A stretch of 64,000 nt of DNA from Streptococcus thermophilus. GTDB lineage: Bacteria; Actinomycetota; Actinomycetes; Mycobacteriales; Mycobacteriaceae. Location of the stretch: contig UYIL01000003.1 in the NCBI GenBank assembly GCA_900618065.1, forward strand, positions 1,178,001 through 1,242,000. The letters are read 5' to 3'. A program made the translations under genes and the position numbers. Numbering within the stretch: position 1 is the stretch's first letter; each line of letters starts with the position of its first letter. Under the pieces are notes generated by a model that was not told where the DNA came from, made no database searches, and worked only from the letters and a program-made list of their open reading frames with translations. Shown here in pieces: positions 18,663-28,462 of this stretch.

Positions 18663-19622
18663 GTGAACGTTCTGTCGATCCCCGCTGAACATGTCTTCAC
18701 GCAGGCGATTCAGCCGGAAGGCGTGCGTTTTCCACCGGACCCGGATATTGACGGCAAATGGTGGCCCCACCCCGCGCTCACAGCGTCCTACTGGGACGAG
18801 CCTCGCGATGTGGATCTCGTGCACATCCACTTCGGTTTTGAGCACTACACCCCCGATGAGCTGCGCGAACTTGTCGCAGCATTGCCGGTGCCGCTCGTGC
18901 TCACTGTGCATGATCTGGACAATCCGCACCTCGAGGACCAGGCGGCCCACCACGAGAGCTTGGCTGTGCTCATTGATGCGGCAGCGCAGGTGGTCACGCT
19001 CACCAGTGCCGCCGCCGACGTCATCGCGCAGCGTTATTCGCGTGAGCGCGTCTCCGTCATCCCCCACCCCCTCATCAACGAAACGCGCGACCCCGACCCG
19101 GCGGCCTCTGGGGCGGCCGTGTTCCTGAAATCCCTGCGCGGCAACGTCGTGGCGGACCCGTCCTTTTACCGCGAGCTGGCGGAACAGGTGCCGCTAACTG
19201 TCTACGTCCATGACGTTGAGGCCACCGAGACCCTGCGCCGGAAGCTCGCGGGACTCAATTTGGTCGTGCACGAGCCGATGGAGGACGCTGTATTGCATGA
19301 CGCGGTGGCCAGCCACGCGGTATGCGTTCTGCCGTATGTGCGCGGCACCCACTCGGGTTGGTTGGAGATGTGCCGCGACCTGGGTGTGAGCGTGGCCGTG
19401 CCGGACTGCGGCTGCTACGCCTCGCAGGCAGATACGGCTGACGCCGTCATTGAATATGCCGCAGGTGATGGCGCTGCCGCCGGCCGCGCCGCCGCAGAGT
19501 TGTTGGAGCGCGGCCAAATTCCGTACCAGGGGAACCGCCACGCTGAGCTGGAAGGCATTAAGCAGTCCTACGCCGCCGTGTACCGCGCAGCCCTGGCCGA
19601 GACCGCGGAGGCCCGCCCGTGA
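18663..19622 (+). CDS. Glycosyltransferase, GT-B type
   Basis: A 319-residue GT4-like protein without membrane segments. It shows VDLVHIHFGFEHYTPDEL, VPLVLTVHDLDNPH, and VSVIPHPLI at the domain linker, followed by a short C-terminal domain with LPYVRGTHSGWLEMCRDLGV and VAVPDCG. The start is GTG 18663 with an AGGAAAGG ribosome site at 18645-18652. Its TGA stop overlaps the next start (GTGA), so the rightward genes are translationally coupled. The sugar specificity is unknown. Confidence 0.72.
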   Translation: MNVLSIPAEHVFTQAIQPEGVRFPPDPDIDGKWWPHPALTASYWDEPRDVDLVHIHFGFEHYTPDELRELVAALPVPLVLTVHDLDNPHLEDQAAHHESLAVLIDAAAQVVTLTSAAADVIAQRYSRERVSVIPHPLINETRDPDPAASGAAVFLKSLRGNVVADPSFYRELAEQVPLTVYVHDVEATETLRRKLAGLNLVVHEPMEDAVLHDAVASHAVCVLPYVRGTHSGWLEMCRDLGVSVAVPDCGCYASQADTADAVIEYAAGDGAAAGRAAAELLERGQIPYQGNRHAELEGIKQSYAAVYRAALAETAEARP

Positions 19623-20734
19623 CCATCACTTTGCTTCAGGAGTGCACTCCCGCCCGAGGCCAAAACCTCCGCATCGCTTTCGTCGCGCCGGCCCGGTACC
19701 CGATCCGTGAGCCGTTCGCCGGCGGGCTGGAGGCGTTCTGCCACACCATGGTCACCGCGCTGCGCAACGAAGGCCACCAGGTGGACTTCTATGCGGCTAC
19801 AGGCTCGGACGGCAACGTCAAAAGCCACGAGCTGCCGGGTGTGAACTGGGGAGATTCACCTGAATTGGCTACCGACACCGGCTATCCGGTAGGTGGGCGT
19901 GAGCGGGAGGAGCAGGCCTTCCTCGCGCTCCGGGAGCACTTGGTCGCGCAGGGGTATGACGTTGTGCACAACAACAGCTTGAGTCCCGCCATGTTTCCCT
20001 CGTCTGCATCGCCAGACCCGCTGCCCATGGTGACCACGCTGCACACGCCGCAGCTGCCGGAAATCTTCGCGGCAGTCGAAGCCGCCGGTGAGTCCGCAGG
20101 ACGGTTCGCCGCCGTCAGTGCGACCACCGCGGCGAGTTGGGAGATGCCGCCTGTTGTCCACGGCCCGATCGAGGTCATCCCCAACGGCGTGAACACGCGC
20201 AAGTGGGCGCCGGGCCCCGGCGGGCCCGGTGCGGTGTGGTTCGGCCGCATCGTTCCCGAAAAGGGCCTACACTTGGCCATGGATGCCTGCCGCTTGCTCG
20301 GCCTACCGCTGACGATCGCCGGCCGCAAGGGCGACCACGACTACTTCCAGGAGCAGATCGCCCCGCGTTTGGACGGCCACCTAATCCGTTGGCTGGGGGA
20401 GTTGTCGCATGGGGAGTTGCGTCGGCTCGTCGGCAAGCATGCGGTGTGCGTGGTCACCCCGCGCTGGGAGGAACCGTTCGGCCTGGTGGCGTTCGAGGCG
20501 ATGTCGTGCGGCACTCCCGTGGCCGCCTTCGACCGCGGCGGCATGGGGGAGCTGCTCGCCACCGCGCCCGCTGTGCTCGTTCCGCCCGACGATGTCGTTG
20601 CGCTGGCTGGAGCGATCCACAAGGCCCTCCACGTCGACCGCGCCACAGCCCGCGCCTGGGTTGTTGAGAACCACAGCCTCACCCAGACGGCCCGCCGCTA
20701 CGTGGATCTGTACCGCGAGGTGATGGTGAGGTGA
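19619..20734 (+). CDS. Family 4 glycosyltransferase
   Basis: A 371-residue retaining GT-B enzyme. The N-terminal domain has RIAFVAPARYPIREPFAGGLEAF, the glycine loop used for donor binding, and YDVVHNNSLSP. The C-terminal domain has VIPNGVNTRKWAPG, AVWFGRIVPEKGLHLAMDA and the EX7E motif in EEPFGLVAFEAMSCGTPVAAF. It is the best conserved transferase of this cluster. GTG 19619 overlaps the previous stop by 4 bp. Confidence 0.88.
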   Translation: MTITLLQECTPARGQNLRIAFVAPARYPIREPFAGGLEAFCHTMVTALRNEGHQVDFYAATGSDGNVKSHELPGVNWGDSPELATDTGYPVGGREREEQAFLALREHLVAQGYDVVHNNSLSPAMFPSSASPDPLPMVTTLHTPQLPEIFAAVEAAGESAGRFAAVSATTAASWEMPPVVHGPIEVIPNGVNTRKWAPGPGGPGAVWFGRIVPEKGLHLAMDACRLLGLPLTIAGRKGDHDYFQEQIAPRLDGHLIRWLGELSHGELRRLVGKHAVCVVTPRWEEPFGLVAFEAMSCGTPVAAFDRGGMGELLATAPAVLVPPDDVVALAGAIHKALHVDRATARAWVVENHSLTQTARRYVDLYREVMVR

Positions 20735-21693
20735 TCGGGCTTTACGCGCACCACCACGGCAGCGGCCACATTCAGCGCTGCCGCGAGATCGCGCGCCACT
20801 TACCCGACGCGACGATTTTGTCCACGCACCCCAGCGCAGACGGCGTGCTTATCGACGATGCCGGCGCCCCCACCTCCGACCCGCTCACCGCCGGCGGAAC
20901 CCTCCACTACGCGCCGACCACGCACGAGGGCTACCGTGCCCGGATGCAGCAGATCGCCGCATGGGTTAAGGCCAATGACCCCTCTGTGTTCTACGTCGAC
21001 TGCTCCGTGGAGGTCGCGGTCTTTGTCCGGCTGCTCGGCGTGCCCGTGGTTACCGTGGCCATGCCGGGTGTGCGCGATGATGCTCCCCACCAGCTCGGCT
21101 ACGCCCAAGCCAGCGCCATCGTTGCGGCGTGGCCGGACTGGGTGCCAATGCCGGCGCACTTGGAAGCACACGCGGACCGGCTTCATGCCGTCGGCGGGAT
21201 CTCGCGGCTGAGCGGCTTAGCCGACCGCGGCCGCGATGAGCGGTCGGTGCTCGTCATGGCTGGCACGGGCGGCTCCACCTGGAACCGCGACTCGTGGGAC
21301 GAGGTCGAGCGCGCCTGCTCGAACTGGGACTTCACCATCCTCGACGGCGACAACCGCGTCGACGATGATGCCAAGCTCACCGAAATGCTGCAGCGCGCCG
21401 GGGTCGTTGTGGTGGCCGCCGGACAGAGCTCCGTGGCCGACGTCGCCGCCTGCGGCGCTCCCGCGATTGTCCTACCGCAACCCCGCCCCTTCGACGAGCA
21501 GGAGGCCACGGCCGCGGTACTGCGCGACGCGGGTCTCGCTCTGGTCCCCGAAGCTTTCCCGGAGCCAGTCATGTGGCCGGCGTTGCTGCACCAAGCTGCT
21601 GGAATGGACACTTTTTGGGGAGATCCGCAGCGCGGCTGGCAGACCGAGGGTGCCGCGCGTCGGGCGGCTGATGTCATCCTGGGGGTCGCATGA
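20731..21693 (+). CDS. Glycosyltransferase related to family 28 (MurG-like)
   Basis: A 320-residue protein beginning with the GSGH loop (LYAHHHGSGHIQRCREIA) seen in family 28 and MJ1255-type transferases. It has a long central Asp-rich segment and the C-terminal donor motif region VVAAGQSSVADVAACGAPAIVLPQPRPFDEQ (read in pieces), equivalent to the GG(M)SxxE-type region of MurG. Start GTG 20731 overlaps the upstream stop (GTGA), and the next gene overlaps by ATGA. No membrane segment is present. Confidence 0.72.
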   Translation: MIGLYAHHHGSGHIQRCREIARHLPDATILSTHPSADGVLIDDAGAPTSDPLTAGGTLHYAPTTHEGYRARMQQIAAWVKANDPSVFYVDCSVEVAVFVRLLGVPVVTVAMPGVRDDAPHQLGYAQASAIVAAWPDWVPMPAHLEAHADRLHAVGGISRLSGLADRGRDERSVLVMAGTGGSTWNRDSWDEVERACSNWDFTILDGDNRVDDDAKLTEMLQRAGVVVVAAGQSSVADVAACGAPAIVLPQPRPFDEQEATAAVLRDAGLALVPEAFPEPVMWPALLHQAAGMDTFWGDPQRGWQTEGAARRAADVILGVA

Positions 21694-22463
21694 CCGCAAT
21701 CATCACCTTGGCCAACGCGGCCCGAGCCGAGCACGTTACACGCCAAGCCGCGCTCATCCCGGACGGTGTCGAGCACATTCTCGTCGCGCTTGCTGACGCC
21801 GAAGAACTCGCTACTCGGCTGCCGAGCACCCGCGTGGTTCCGCTGGAGCAGCCGAACCTCGCCCTTGCCCGCAACACCGGTGCGGCCGACGCGCTTGCTC
21901 GCGGGCATGAGCAGCTCATCTTTCTCGACGCGGACTGCCTGCCAGGCGCAGACCTCGTTGAGCATTATCTGGATGCTCTTGACCGCGCCCCGAATGCCGT
22001 TATCGCCGGCCCGGTGACGTACCTGGCGGAGGGCGAGCTGCGCACCGACAACCCCCGGCCCCACGCCGCGCGGCCGAACCCTCCAGCGGGCGAGCTTGTC
22101 CGCGCCGAGGATTACAACCTTTTCTGGTCTTTATCCTTCGCGCTGACCGCTGACACGTGGCGACGCGTCGATAGGCTTTTCGGTGGTTTTGACACCGTCT
22201 TTTCCGGTTACGGCGGCGAAGACACCGACTTCGCCTGGAACCTGCGCGAACATGGCATCGACTTCATCTGGGTCGGCGGCGCGCACGCCTACCACCAGTG
22301 GCATCCCGTGTCCTCCCCGCCGTGGGAGCACCTCGACGACATTCTCCGCAACGCCGCCGTCTTCCACACCAAGTGGGGCACGTGGCCAATGGAGGGTTGG
22401 CTCCGAGCGTTTGAAGACGCGGGAGCGATCGCGCTTATCGACGGTACGTGGCAACGCCGCTAA
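21690..22463 (+). CDS. Family 2 glycosyltransferase, compact
   Basis: A 257-residue GT-A protein: NLALARNTGAADALARG, then the DxD motif in LIFLDADCLPGADL, and an acceptor motif GFDTVFSGYGGEDTDFAWNLRE. It parallels the outer gene of the leftward run (GYGGED motif) and may be its paralogue. The N-terminal nucleotide-binding strand is abbreviated. It is the last gene of the rightward run, and its stop overlaps by 4 bp with the convergent efeO gene. An exact CGCTTATCGACG lies in its last codons. Confidence 0.8.
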   Translation: MTAIITLANAARAEHVTRQAALIPDGVEHILVALADAEELATRLPSTRVVPLEQPNLALARNTGAADALARGHEQLIFLDADCLPGADLVEHYLDALDRAPNAVIAGPVTYLAEGELRTDNPRPHAARPNPPAGELVRAEDYNLFWSLSFALTADTWRRVDRLFGGFDTVFSGYGGEDTDFAWNLREHGIDFIWVGGAHAYHQWHPVSSPPWEHLDDILRNAAVFHTKWGTWPMEGWLRAFEDAGAIALIDGTWQRR

Positions 22464-23737
22464 GCAGTCAATTCACCCAATGAGCTACGCAAAGCCTCGA
22501 TCGCCTCGACTAGTTTCGCTCGGTCAACAGGTTGCCTTGTGTCCTGCTCGCCGGTGTCCTGCCCATCGATGGGCAACCCGCTTGTGTCCTGGTCTCCGCT
22601 GTCCTGCTCAGTTTCCTTCTGTTCTTTGATCAACTTATCCAGGGTGTCGAAGCGTGAGCCGATGTCGTCGATAAGCTCTTGGTGCTGCTCGCTATCCCTG
22701 TCGAGGTCCGCGACTGTGTCGAAGACGACGCGCGCGCCCTCTGTCCTGGCCTCCAGATCGCTCAGATCTGTGCGTGACCACCAGTTCTCCTCACCGGTTG
22801 CTGCGGTTTCCTCCATGCGGTCGAGCATGGTGAGCGTGCCGCTTGTAACCGTGTCGAAGGTGATGTCCTCGCTTTCCAGGAACGGAGCCTCGTTGATGGT
22901 GCCGTGGAGTTGCTCGACATCGGCGATCAAGGCATCTGCGAGCAAACGGCGCTCCTGAGGAGTGGAGGGTTCCCACTTCTTTAGGGCAGATGTGCCGTCG
23001 GAATTCTCGTCGCCCTCCGCAGGCGGCCACAGGTCCTTTTCCAGGCGGTGGAAGCCGAGCCATTCGGTGAACGTCGGGTCTTTCTCAAGCAGGTCATCTG
23101 CTTCAGCGGTGTATTCGACTTCGGTGGCGTCGATTCGTTCGTTCAAAATCCCGAACTGCTCAACGATCGGCTCGATGCGCTTGTAGTGGACCCGTGTTGC
23201 GGGGTAGAGCTCCTTAGCGCGCTCGTCGTTGCCGGACGCGTACGCCTCGGCGAACTCTTCGACCTTGGGCAGCAGGACCGCGGCTTCGTTCTGGACAAAC
23301 GCGAGGTAATTGTCGCGGGCGGTGCTTTCACGCTGGTTTCTGGATTGCGTGTAGTCGACCTCGTCGCCAGTGACGGTGAACTCCGATTCGCCGACAAATG
23401 GCCCGCGCTTACCCATCCTGCATGCGGTGATGTAACTGCCGGGTTGCAACTCGACGGACAGTTCGAGCGTTTCTTCAGGTGAGATTTTGCCCCGCGTGCC
23501 AACGACACGGAGCCCGTCTTCCGCCAGCACCAGAAAGGCCGTCTCACGACCGCCATCGTTGGTCACTTCGAACACCGTCTTGCCGCTGTCAGCCTCATCG
23601 TCACTGACATCGCACGTGTCGTCCGCGACAGTGACCTGCAACTCTTCGTTGTCCGTGCTGCTTGCGGAGCCTCCCGCGCACGCAGCCAACGGGAAAGTCA
23701 CGGCCAGTGCCGCGAGCAAGGCTAGGGAACGCTTCAT
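22460..23737 (-). CDS. efeO: EfeO-like iron-uptake lipoprotein (cupredoxin + M75 imelysin)
   Basis: A 425-residue lipoprotein. The signal peptide ends in the lipobox LAAC. It has an N-terminal cupredoxin domain (about residues 30-125) and an M75/imelysin domain with the HxxE metal motif in GFHRLEKDLWPP. In EfeUOB systems EfeO collects iron for the EfeU permease, but neither EfeU nor EfeB is adjacent here, so this is an orphan copy. An Asp/Gln/Thr-rich insertion with repeated QDT units sits near residues 380-405, interrupting the last helices. An 11-bp inverted repeat spans the start codon. Confidence 0.85.
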   Translation of the reverse strand: MKRSLALLAALAVTFPLAACAGGSASSTDNEELQVTVADDTCDVSDDEADSGKTVFEVTNDGGRETAFLVLAEDGLRVVGTRGKISPEETLELSVELQPGSYITACRMGKRGPFVGESEFTVTGDEVDYTQSRNQRESTARDNYLAFVQNEAAVLLPKVEEFAEAYASGNDERAKELYPATRVHYKRIEPIVEQFGILNERIDATEVEYTAEADDLLEKDPTFTEWLGFHRLEKDLWPPAEGDENSDGTSALKKWEPSTPQERRLLADALIADVEQLHGTINEAPFLESEDITFDTVTSGTLTMLDRMEETAATGEENWWSRTDLSDLEARTEGARVVFDTVADLDRDSEQHQELIDDIGSRFDTLDKLIKEQKETEQDSGDQDTSGLPIDGQDTGEQDTRQPVDRAKLVEAIEALRSSLGELTA

Positions 23738-23764
23738 AGCCCCACCTTATCCTGTGGGGCTATG
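23735..23764 (-). promoter_or_regulatory. Perfect 11-bp inverted repeat across the efeO start codon
   Basis: CATAGCCCCAC (23735-23745) and GTGGGGCTATG (23754-23764) pair perfectly around 8 nt. On the efeO strand the start ATG lies in one arm, a TAAGGT -10-like box 6 nt before the ATG spans the loop and arm, and AGGATAAGG lies in the loop. It could be an operator or an mRNA hairpin. Confidence 0.5.
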
Positions 23765-23809
23765 AAATCTTCCGGCTGACTAAGGGGCAAAATCTCGGTC
23801 CAACCGGAT

Positions 23810-24586
23810 TTAGAACGTGACCTCGCGGCGCTCCAAGAACGCCTTCACACCTTCCAGGTGCTCCTCACTGTGGGCCAACGCGGTTTGGGCGCGGGCTTCC
23901 TCGGCCAGGCTGAGCGGCAGCTGGGCCAGGGACGCGCGGTTGACGGCGCGCTTTGCCTCCTCCAGCGCCCCGCGTGGGGAGAAGCGGAACTCGCGGGCGT
24001 AGTCCAAAGCGCGGTCGAGAGCATTGTCTGCGATCTCCGTGAACAGGCCCCATGCCACAGCATCGGCTGCGGGGATGCGCTCGTGGCGCAGCACCAGCTG
24101 CATCGTGCGGTGGCGGCCAATTGATGCGGCCAGAGTCGCTACCGCGCCGCCGTCGGGCATGAGCCCGATGCGGCCGAACGGCAGGGTGATGAAGGTCTTC
24201 TGGCCCGCAACAATGAGGTCGCATGCGCACGCCAGCGAAGCACCGATGCCGGCGACGGCGCCTTCAGCGGCAGCCACGACCGGGACGGAGGCGCGGGTGA
24301 TCGCATTCACCATGTGCTCGATGGCGGTGAAGTTGCCTGCGGAGATTTCCTCTTCGCCGCTGAGGAACACAGTCAGGTCCATACCGGAACAGAATGCAGC
24401 CTCGTCGCCAGTGACGATCACGCAGCGGGTCGCCGGGTTCGCGTCCGCCTCATTCACCGCGTCACCAATGGACCAGTACGAGTCCGGCTCCAAAGCGTTG
24501 CGCTTCTCCGGGTTGGAGATGCGGACGATGGTCACCGCACCGTCTTCGACGGTCTCGGACGTGATGTTGCCTTTGAACTCGCGCAT
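23810..24586 (-). CDS. Enoyl-CoA hydratase/isomerase family protein
   Basis: A 258-residue crotonase-fold protein. It has RISNPEKRNALEPDSYW, the oxyanion-hole region FCSGMDL, and AAEGAVAGIGASLACACDLIVA followed by LPFGRIGLMPDGGA, where a Glu usually expected near the second catalytic site is replaced by Asp/Gly residues. The substrate is uncertain. ATG 24586 lies 1 bp beyond the stop of the flavin oxidoreductase gene, so the two form an operon that may process an unusual acyl or nitro compound. Confidence 0.85.
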   Translation of the reverse strand: MREFKGNITSETVEDGAVTIVRISNPEKRNALEPDSYWSIGDAVNEADANPATRCVIVTGDEAAFCSGMDLTVFLSGEEEISAGNFTAIEHMVNAITRASVPVVAAAEGAVAGIGASLACACDLIVAGQKTFITLPFGRIGLMPDGGAVATLAASIGRHRTMQLVLRHERIPAADAVAWGLFTEIADNALDRALDYAREFRFSPRGALEEAKRAVNRASLAQLPLSLAEEARAQTALAHSEEHLEGVKAFLERREVTF

Positions 24587-24587
24587 A

Positions 24588-25613
<1,026 letters not shown>

Positions 25614-25656
25614 TTACACCCGGCGAGCGTGTGAGACCTGGATTACGATCGGGCGG

Positions 25657-26496
25657 CTAGAAATCAAAGCCGAAGTCGAATCCGCCTCCGTCGCCGAAGC
25701 CGCCGCCCATATCTCCCATGTCGCCGGCATCACCCATGTCGCCGGCACCCCCGTCACCCATTTCTCCGGCACCATCCGCGCCGCCACCGAAGTCACCGGC
25801 GGCGAACTCGTCAGCGCTGGGTGTGCCCGCCATGCCGGCGAACATAGCGGAGTAAAACATCATGGAGCTTGTCGCCCACATGCCTGTCATCATGGCGGGA
25901 CCCCACCACGCGGTGGAGTACCAGCCGGCTGGGACCGGGCGGCCAGCAACGGCTCCACCGGGGTAGTAGTGCGGCGTCTCCTCGCTGGCGTACGGCGACG
26001 CAGTCACGGCCTGCCCTTCGTGCTCAATGGTGCGGCGCTCAGTGACTTTGCCGGCCTGGCGCTGGGCTTCGAGTTCGGGCAGCGCAGGTCCCGGAGCCAG
26101 CCCGAGAATCTCTCGGGCTGCGTTGACGTAGTGCATACCCTCCAGGGCGGATTCGCGCGCCAGCTGGGCCTGTCTGACCGTCGTGGCTCGCTGTAGGGCT
26201 GAGTTCGCGGCGTTGTAGCGCTCGGATGCGTCGGCCATCGCTTGCGTCGACGCGGGATCCTCGCCGGAGATCGTCAGTACTTGGTGGCCGAGGCGGTCGA
26301 CCCACCGTTGGGCGTCTGCTTTTTCGTCGTCAAGCGAAGCGCTGTTGTCAATCGCACGCTGACTGTTGCTTTGGGAGTTGTTGACCAGCGACATCACGCC
26401 GCCGATCGCTAGGACAATCAGGAGAAGGCTAAGTACGCTCACAGTTACCCAACGGTCGAACCGCCCCGCGAGTTCCAATTTTGGTTTCGCGCGCAA
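25657..26496 (-). CDS. Membrane-anchored protein with Gly/Asp-rich tail
   Basis: A 279-residue protein of unknown function. One N-terminal membrane helix (VTVSVLSLLLIVLAIGGVMSLV, residues about 17-38, split here for length) is followed by an extracytoplasmic helical region about 110 residues long and a Pro/Tyr-rich segment. A Met/Trp/Ala-rich hydrophobic stretch (WWGPAMMTGMWATSSMMF) follows, and the protein ends in repeats of GDMGD and GGGFD. Similar tails occur in uncharacterised actinobacterial envelope proteins. It is divergent from tRNA-Gly. Confidence 0.6.
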   Translation of the reverse strand: MRAKPKLELAGRFDRWVTVSVLSLLLIVLAIGGVMSLVNNSQSNSQRAIDNSASLDDEKADAQRWVDRLGHQVLTISGEDPASTQAMADASERYNAANSALQRATTVRQAQLARESALEGMHYVNAAREILGLAPGPALPELEAQRQAGKVTERRTIEHEGQAVTASPYASEETPHYYPGGAVAGRPVPAGWYSTAWWGPAMMTGMWATSSMMFYSAMFAGMAGTPSADEFAAGDFGGGADGAGEMGDGGAGDMGDAGDMGDMGGGFGDGGGFDFGFDF

Positions 26497-26504
26497 CGCT
26501 GGGT

Positions 26505-26510
26505 TAGGAT
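26505..26510 (+). promoter_or_regulatory. Probable -10 box of tRNA-Gly
   Basis: TAGGAT lies 23 bp before the mature 5' end of the tRNA-Gly gene. Confidence 0.4.
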
Positions 26511-26533
26511 TGGCGGCGCGCTTATCGCGCAGC

Positions 26534-26608
26534 GGGAATGTCGTATAGTGGCTAATACCTCAGCCTTCCAAGCTGAAGACGCGGGTTCGATTCCCGTCAT
26601 TCCCTCCA
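26534..26608 (+). tRNA. tRNA-Gly (UCC)
   Basis: A cloverleaf can be drawn: acceptor GGGAATG/CATTCCC, D-stem GTAT/ATAC, anticodon arm TCAGC-CTTCCAA-GCTGA with anticodon TCC, and T-arm GCGGG-TTCGATT-CCCGT. The discriminator is T and the CCA end is encoded. Confidence 0.95.
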
Positions 26609-26615
26609 ACACAGA

Positions 26616-26650
26616 GCTGGCTCCTAGAACCCCGGAGCCAGCCCTTTCTC
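26616..26650 (+). terminator. Intrinsic terminator after tRNA-Gly
   Basis: GCTGGCTCC (26616-26624) pairs with GGAGCCAGC (26634-26642), followed by a pyrimidine-rich CCTTTCTCTTT. Confidence 0.8.
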
Positions 26651-26690
26651 TTTCCTGGCCCCCGATGAAACTGCCCTCATTGGGCCCACG

Positions 26691-26696
26691 TAGAAT
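26691..26696 (+). promoter_or_regulatory. Probable -10 box of tRNA-Pro
   Basis: TAGAAT lies 41 bp before the mature 5' end of tRNA-Pro, in the gap after the tRNA-Gly terminator. Confidence 0.45.
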
Positions 26697-26737
26697 CGTC
26701 TCCCGTGAGCTAGCGGGGTGAACCCCTGAGCAGCTTA

Positions 26738-26811
26738 CGGGGCGTGGCGCAGTTTGGTAGCGCACCTGCTTTGGGAGCAGGGGGTCGCAGGTTCAAATCC
26801 TGTCGCCCCGA
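26738..26811 (+). tRNA. tRNA-Pro (UGG)
   Basis: Acceptor CGGGGCG/CGCCCCG, anticodon arm CCTGC-TTTGGGA-GCAGG with anticodon TGG, and T-arm with GTTCAAATC. The discriminator is A and CCA is not encoded. Trigger factor begins 72 bp downstream. Confidence 0.95.
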
Positions 26812-26883
26812 CAGGGCACCGCTTTACGCGGCGCCCAGGTGAACCTAACGACAACGAAGACAACTAGCCAGGAGAGTATTTCC

Positions 26884-28302
26884 GTGAAGACTTCCGTGGA
26901 CAAGCTCAGCGACACTCGCGCGAAGCTGACCGTGACCGTTCCCTTCGAGGAGCTCGGCACGGAAATCGACCAGGCGTACAAGGCCATTGCTCAGCAGGTC
27001 AACATTCCGGGCTTCCGTCGTGGTAAGGCTCCGCGCCAGCTTATCGATGCCCGATTTGGCCGCGGCCCGATCCTCGAGCAGGTTGTCAACGATATGCTGC
27101 CGACCCGCTACGAGCAGGCCGTCACCGAGAACGAGCTGAACGTGCTGGGCCAGCCACAGATCGAGATCACCGAGATCGAGGACAACGACCACGTCGAGTT
27201 CACCGCTGAGGTGGACATCCGCCCGGAGATTGAGGTTCCGGACTTCTCCAAGATCTCCGTCACGGTGCCGTCGATCAAGGTCGGCGACGACGCGGTCGAC
27301 GAGGAGCTGGACAACCTGCGCGCCCGCTTCGGCGAGCTCAAGGACACCAAGCGCAAGCTGAAGAAGGGCGACTTCGCGGTCATCGACCTCGAGGCAACCG
27401 TGGACGGTGAGAAGATTGAGGAAGGCTCCACCGAGGGTATTTCCTACGAAATCGGCCGTGATGACCTCGTTGAGGGCTTGGACAAAGCGATCAAGGGTCT
27501 CAAGACCGGTGAGTCCGCTGAGTTTGAGTCCGAGATCCAGTACGGCGAGCACAAGGGTGAGCAGGCCACCTTCACCGTGACCGTTCAGCAGACCAAGGAG
27601 CGGACCCTGCCGGAGCTCGACGAAGAGTTCGTGCAGATGGCCTCCGAGTTCGACACTGTCGAGGAGCTGCGCGAGTCCACCAAGACTCAGCTGGAGGAAA
27701 GCAGCAAGAACCAGCAAGCATCTGACATCCGTGACGAGGTCCTCAAGGCCGCTTTGGAGCAGACCTCTTTCGAGCTGCCGACCGCAGTGGTTGATGAGCA
27801 GGTGCACAACCAACTGCACCAGATTCTTGGGCAGATGGCTCACGATGAGTCTGCGTTCGCTCAGCTGCTCGAGGCGCAGGGCACGACCCGCGAGGAGTTC
27901 GACAAGGAATCCCGCGAAAACGCCGAGGATTCCATCCGCACCCAGCTCTTCCTTGACGCCGTCGCCGACCAGGAGGAGCCGGAGGTGTCCCAGCAGGAAC
28001 TGACCGACCACATCCTGTTCACCGCCCAGTCCTACGGCATGGACCCGAACCAGTTCATCATGCAGCTGCAGCAGTCCGGCCAGGTGGCAAATCTCTACGC
28101 CGATGTCCGCCGCGGCAAGGCACTGGCCGCGGCTATCGCGCGTACCACCGTGAAGGACGAGGACGGCAACACCATCGATCCGAACGAGTACTTCGGTGAA
28201 CTCGACGAGGACGAGGTTGCTGAGGCAGAGGCTGCCGACGCAGCCGTGGCTGAAGCCGCTGAGGCAGACGCCGCAGACGCTGATTCGGCAGACGAGAAGT
28301 AA
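26884..28302 (+). CDS. tig: Trigger factor
   Basis: A 472-residue ribosome-associated chaperone and peptidyl-prolyl isomerase. The ribosome-binding loop is recognisable in [10 protein letters not shown] (near residue 46). The FKBP domain begins around residue 160 ([16 protein letters not shown]), and helical arms form the C-terminal half. A C-terminal tail of Asp, Glu and Ala follows, usual in actinobacteria. GTG 26884 is chosen over an upstream ATG because AGGAGAG precedes it and the homology begins VKTSVDKLS. tig precedes clpP1P2, a common order. Confidence 0.96.
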   Translation: MKTSVDKLSDTRAKLTVTVPFEELGTEIDQAYKAIAQQVNIPGFRRGKAPRQLIDARFGRGPILEQVVNDMLPTRYEQAVTENELNVLGQPQIEITEIEDNDHVEFTAEVDIRPEIEVPDFSKISVTVPSIKVGDDAVDEELDNLRARFGELKDTKRKLKKGDFAVIDLEATVDGEKIEEGSTEGISYEIGRDDLVEGLDKAIKGLKTGESAEFESEIQYGEHKGEQATFTVTVQQTKERTLPELDEEFVQMASEFDTVEELRESTKTQLEESSKNQQASDIRDEVLKAALEQTSFELPTAVVDEQVHNQLHQILGQMAHDESAFAQLLEAQGTTREEFDKESRENAEDSIRTQLFLDAVADQEEPEVSQQELTDHILFTAQSYGMDPNQFIMQLQQSGQVANLYADVRRGKALAAAIARTTVKDEDGNTIDPNEYFGELDEDEVAEAEAADAAVAEAAEADAADADSADEK

Positions 28303-28313
28303 ATCTTCGTGCA

Positions 28314-28352
28314 CCCCGGCAGGCTGGACATTTTCCCGTCTGCCGGGGTTTG
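28314..28352 (+). terminator. Intrinsic terminator after tig
   Basis: CCCCGGCAG (28314-28322) pairs with CTGCCGGGG (28340-28348), followed by a short TTTG. Confidence 0.75.
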
Positions 28353-28365
28353 CCGTTATCCCGCA

Positions 28366-28379
28366 CGCTGACAGCGAAC
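28366..28379. promoter_or_regulatory. Putative ClgR operator upstream of clpP1P2
   Basis: CGCTGACAGCGAAC fits the CGCYNANRGCGWWS core that I recall for the corynebacterial ClgR activator of clp genes; one outer W position is mismatched. It lies 28 bp before a TAGGGT -10 box (28407-28412) and 84 bp before clpP1. Confidence 0.6.
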
Positions 28380-28462
28380 ACGGACCACCGGGCGGGAATC
28401 CGCGACTAGGGTGGGGCGTTACTTGAGACGCAACGAAAACTGATTTAGAAGGAGCACTGTAG

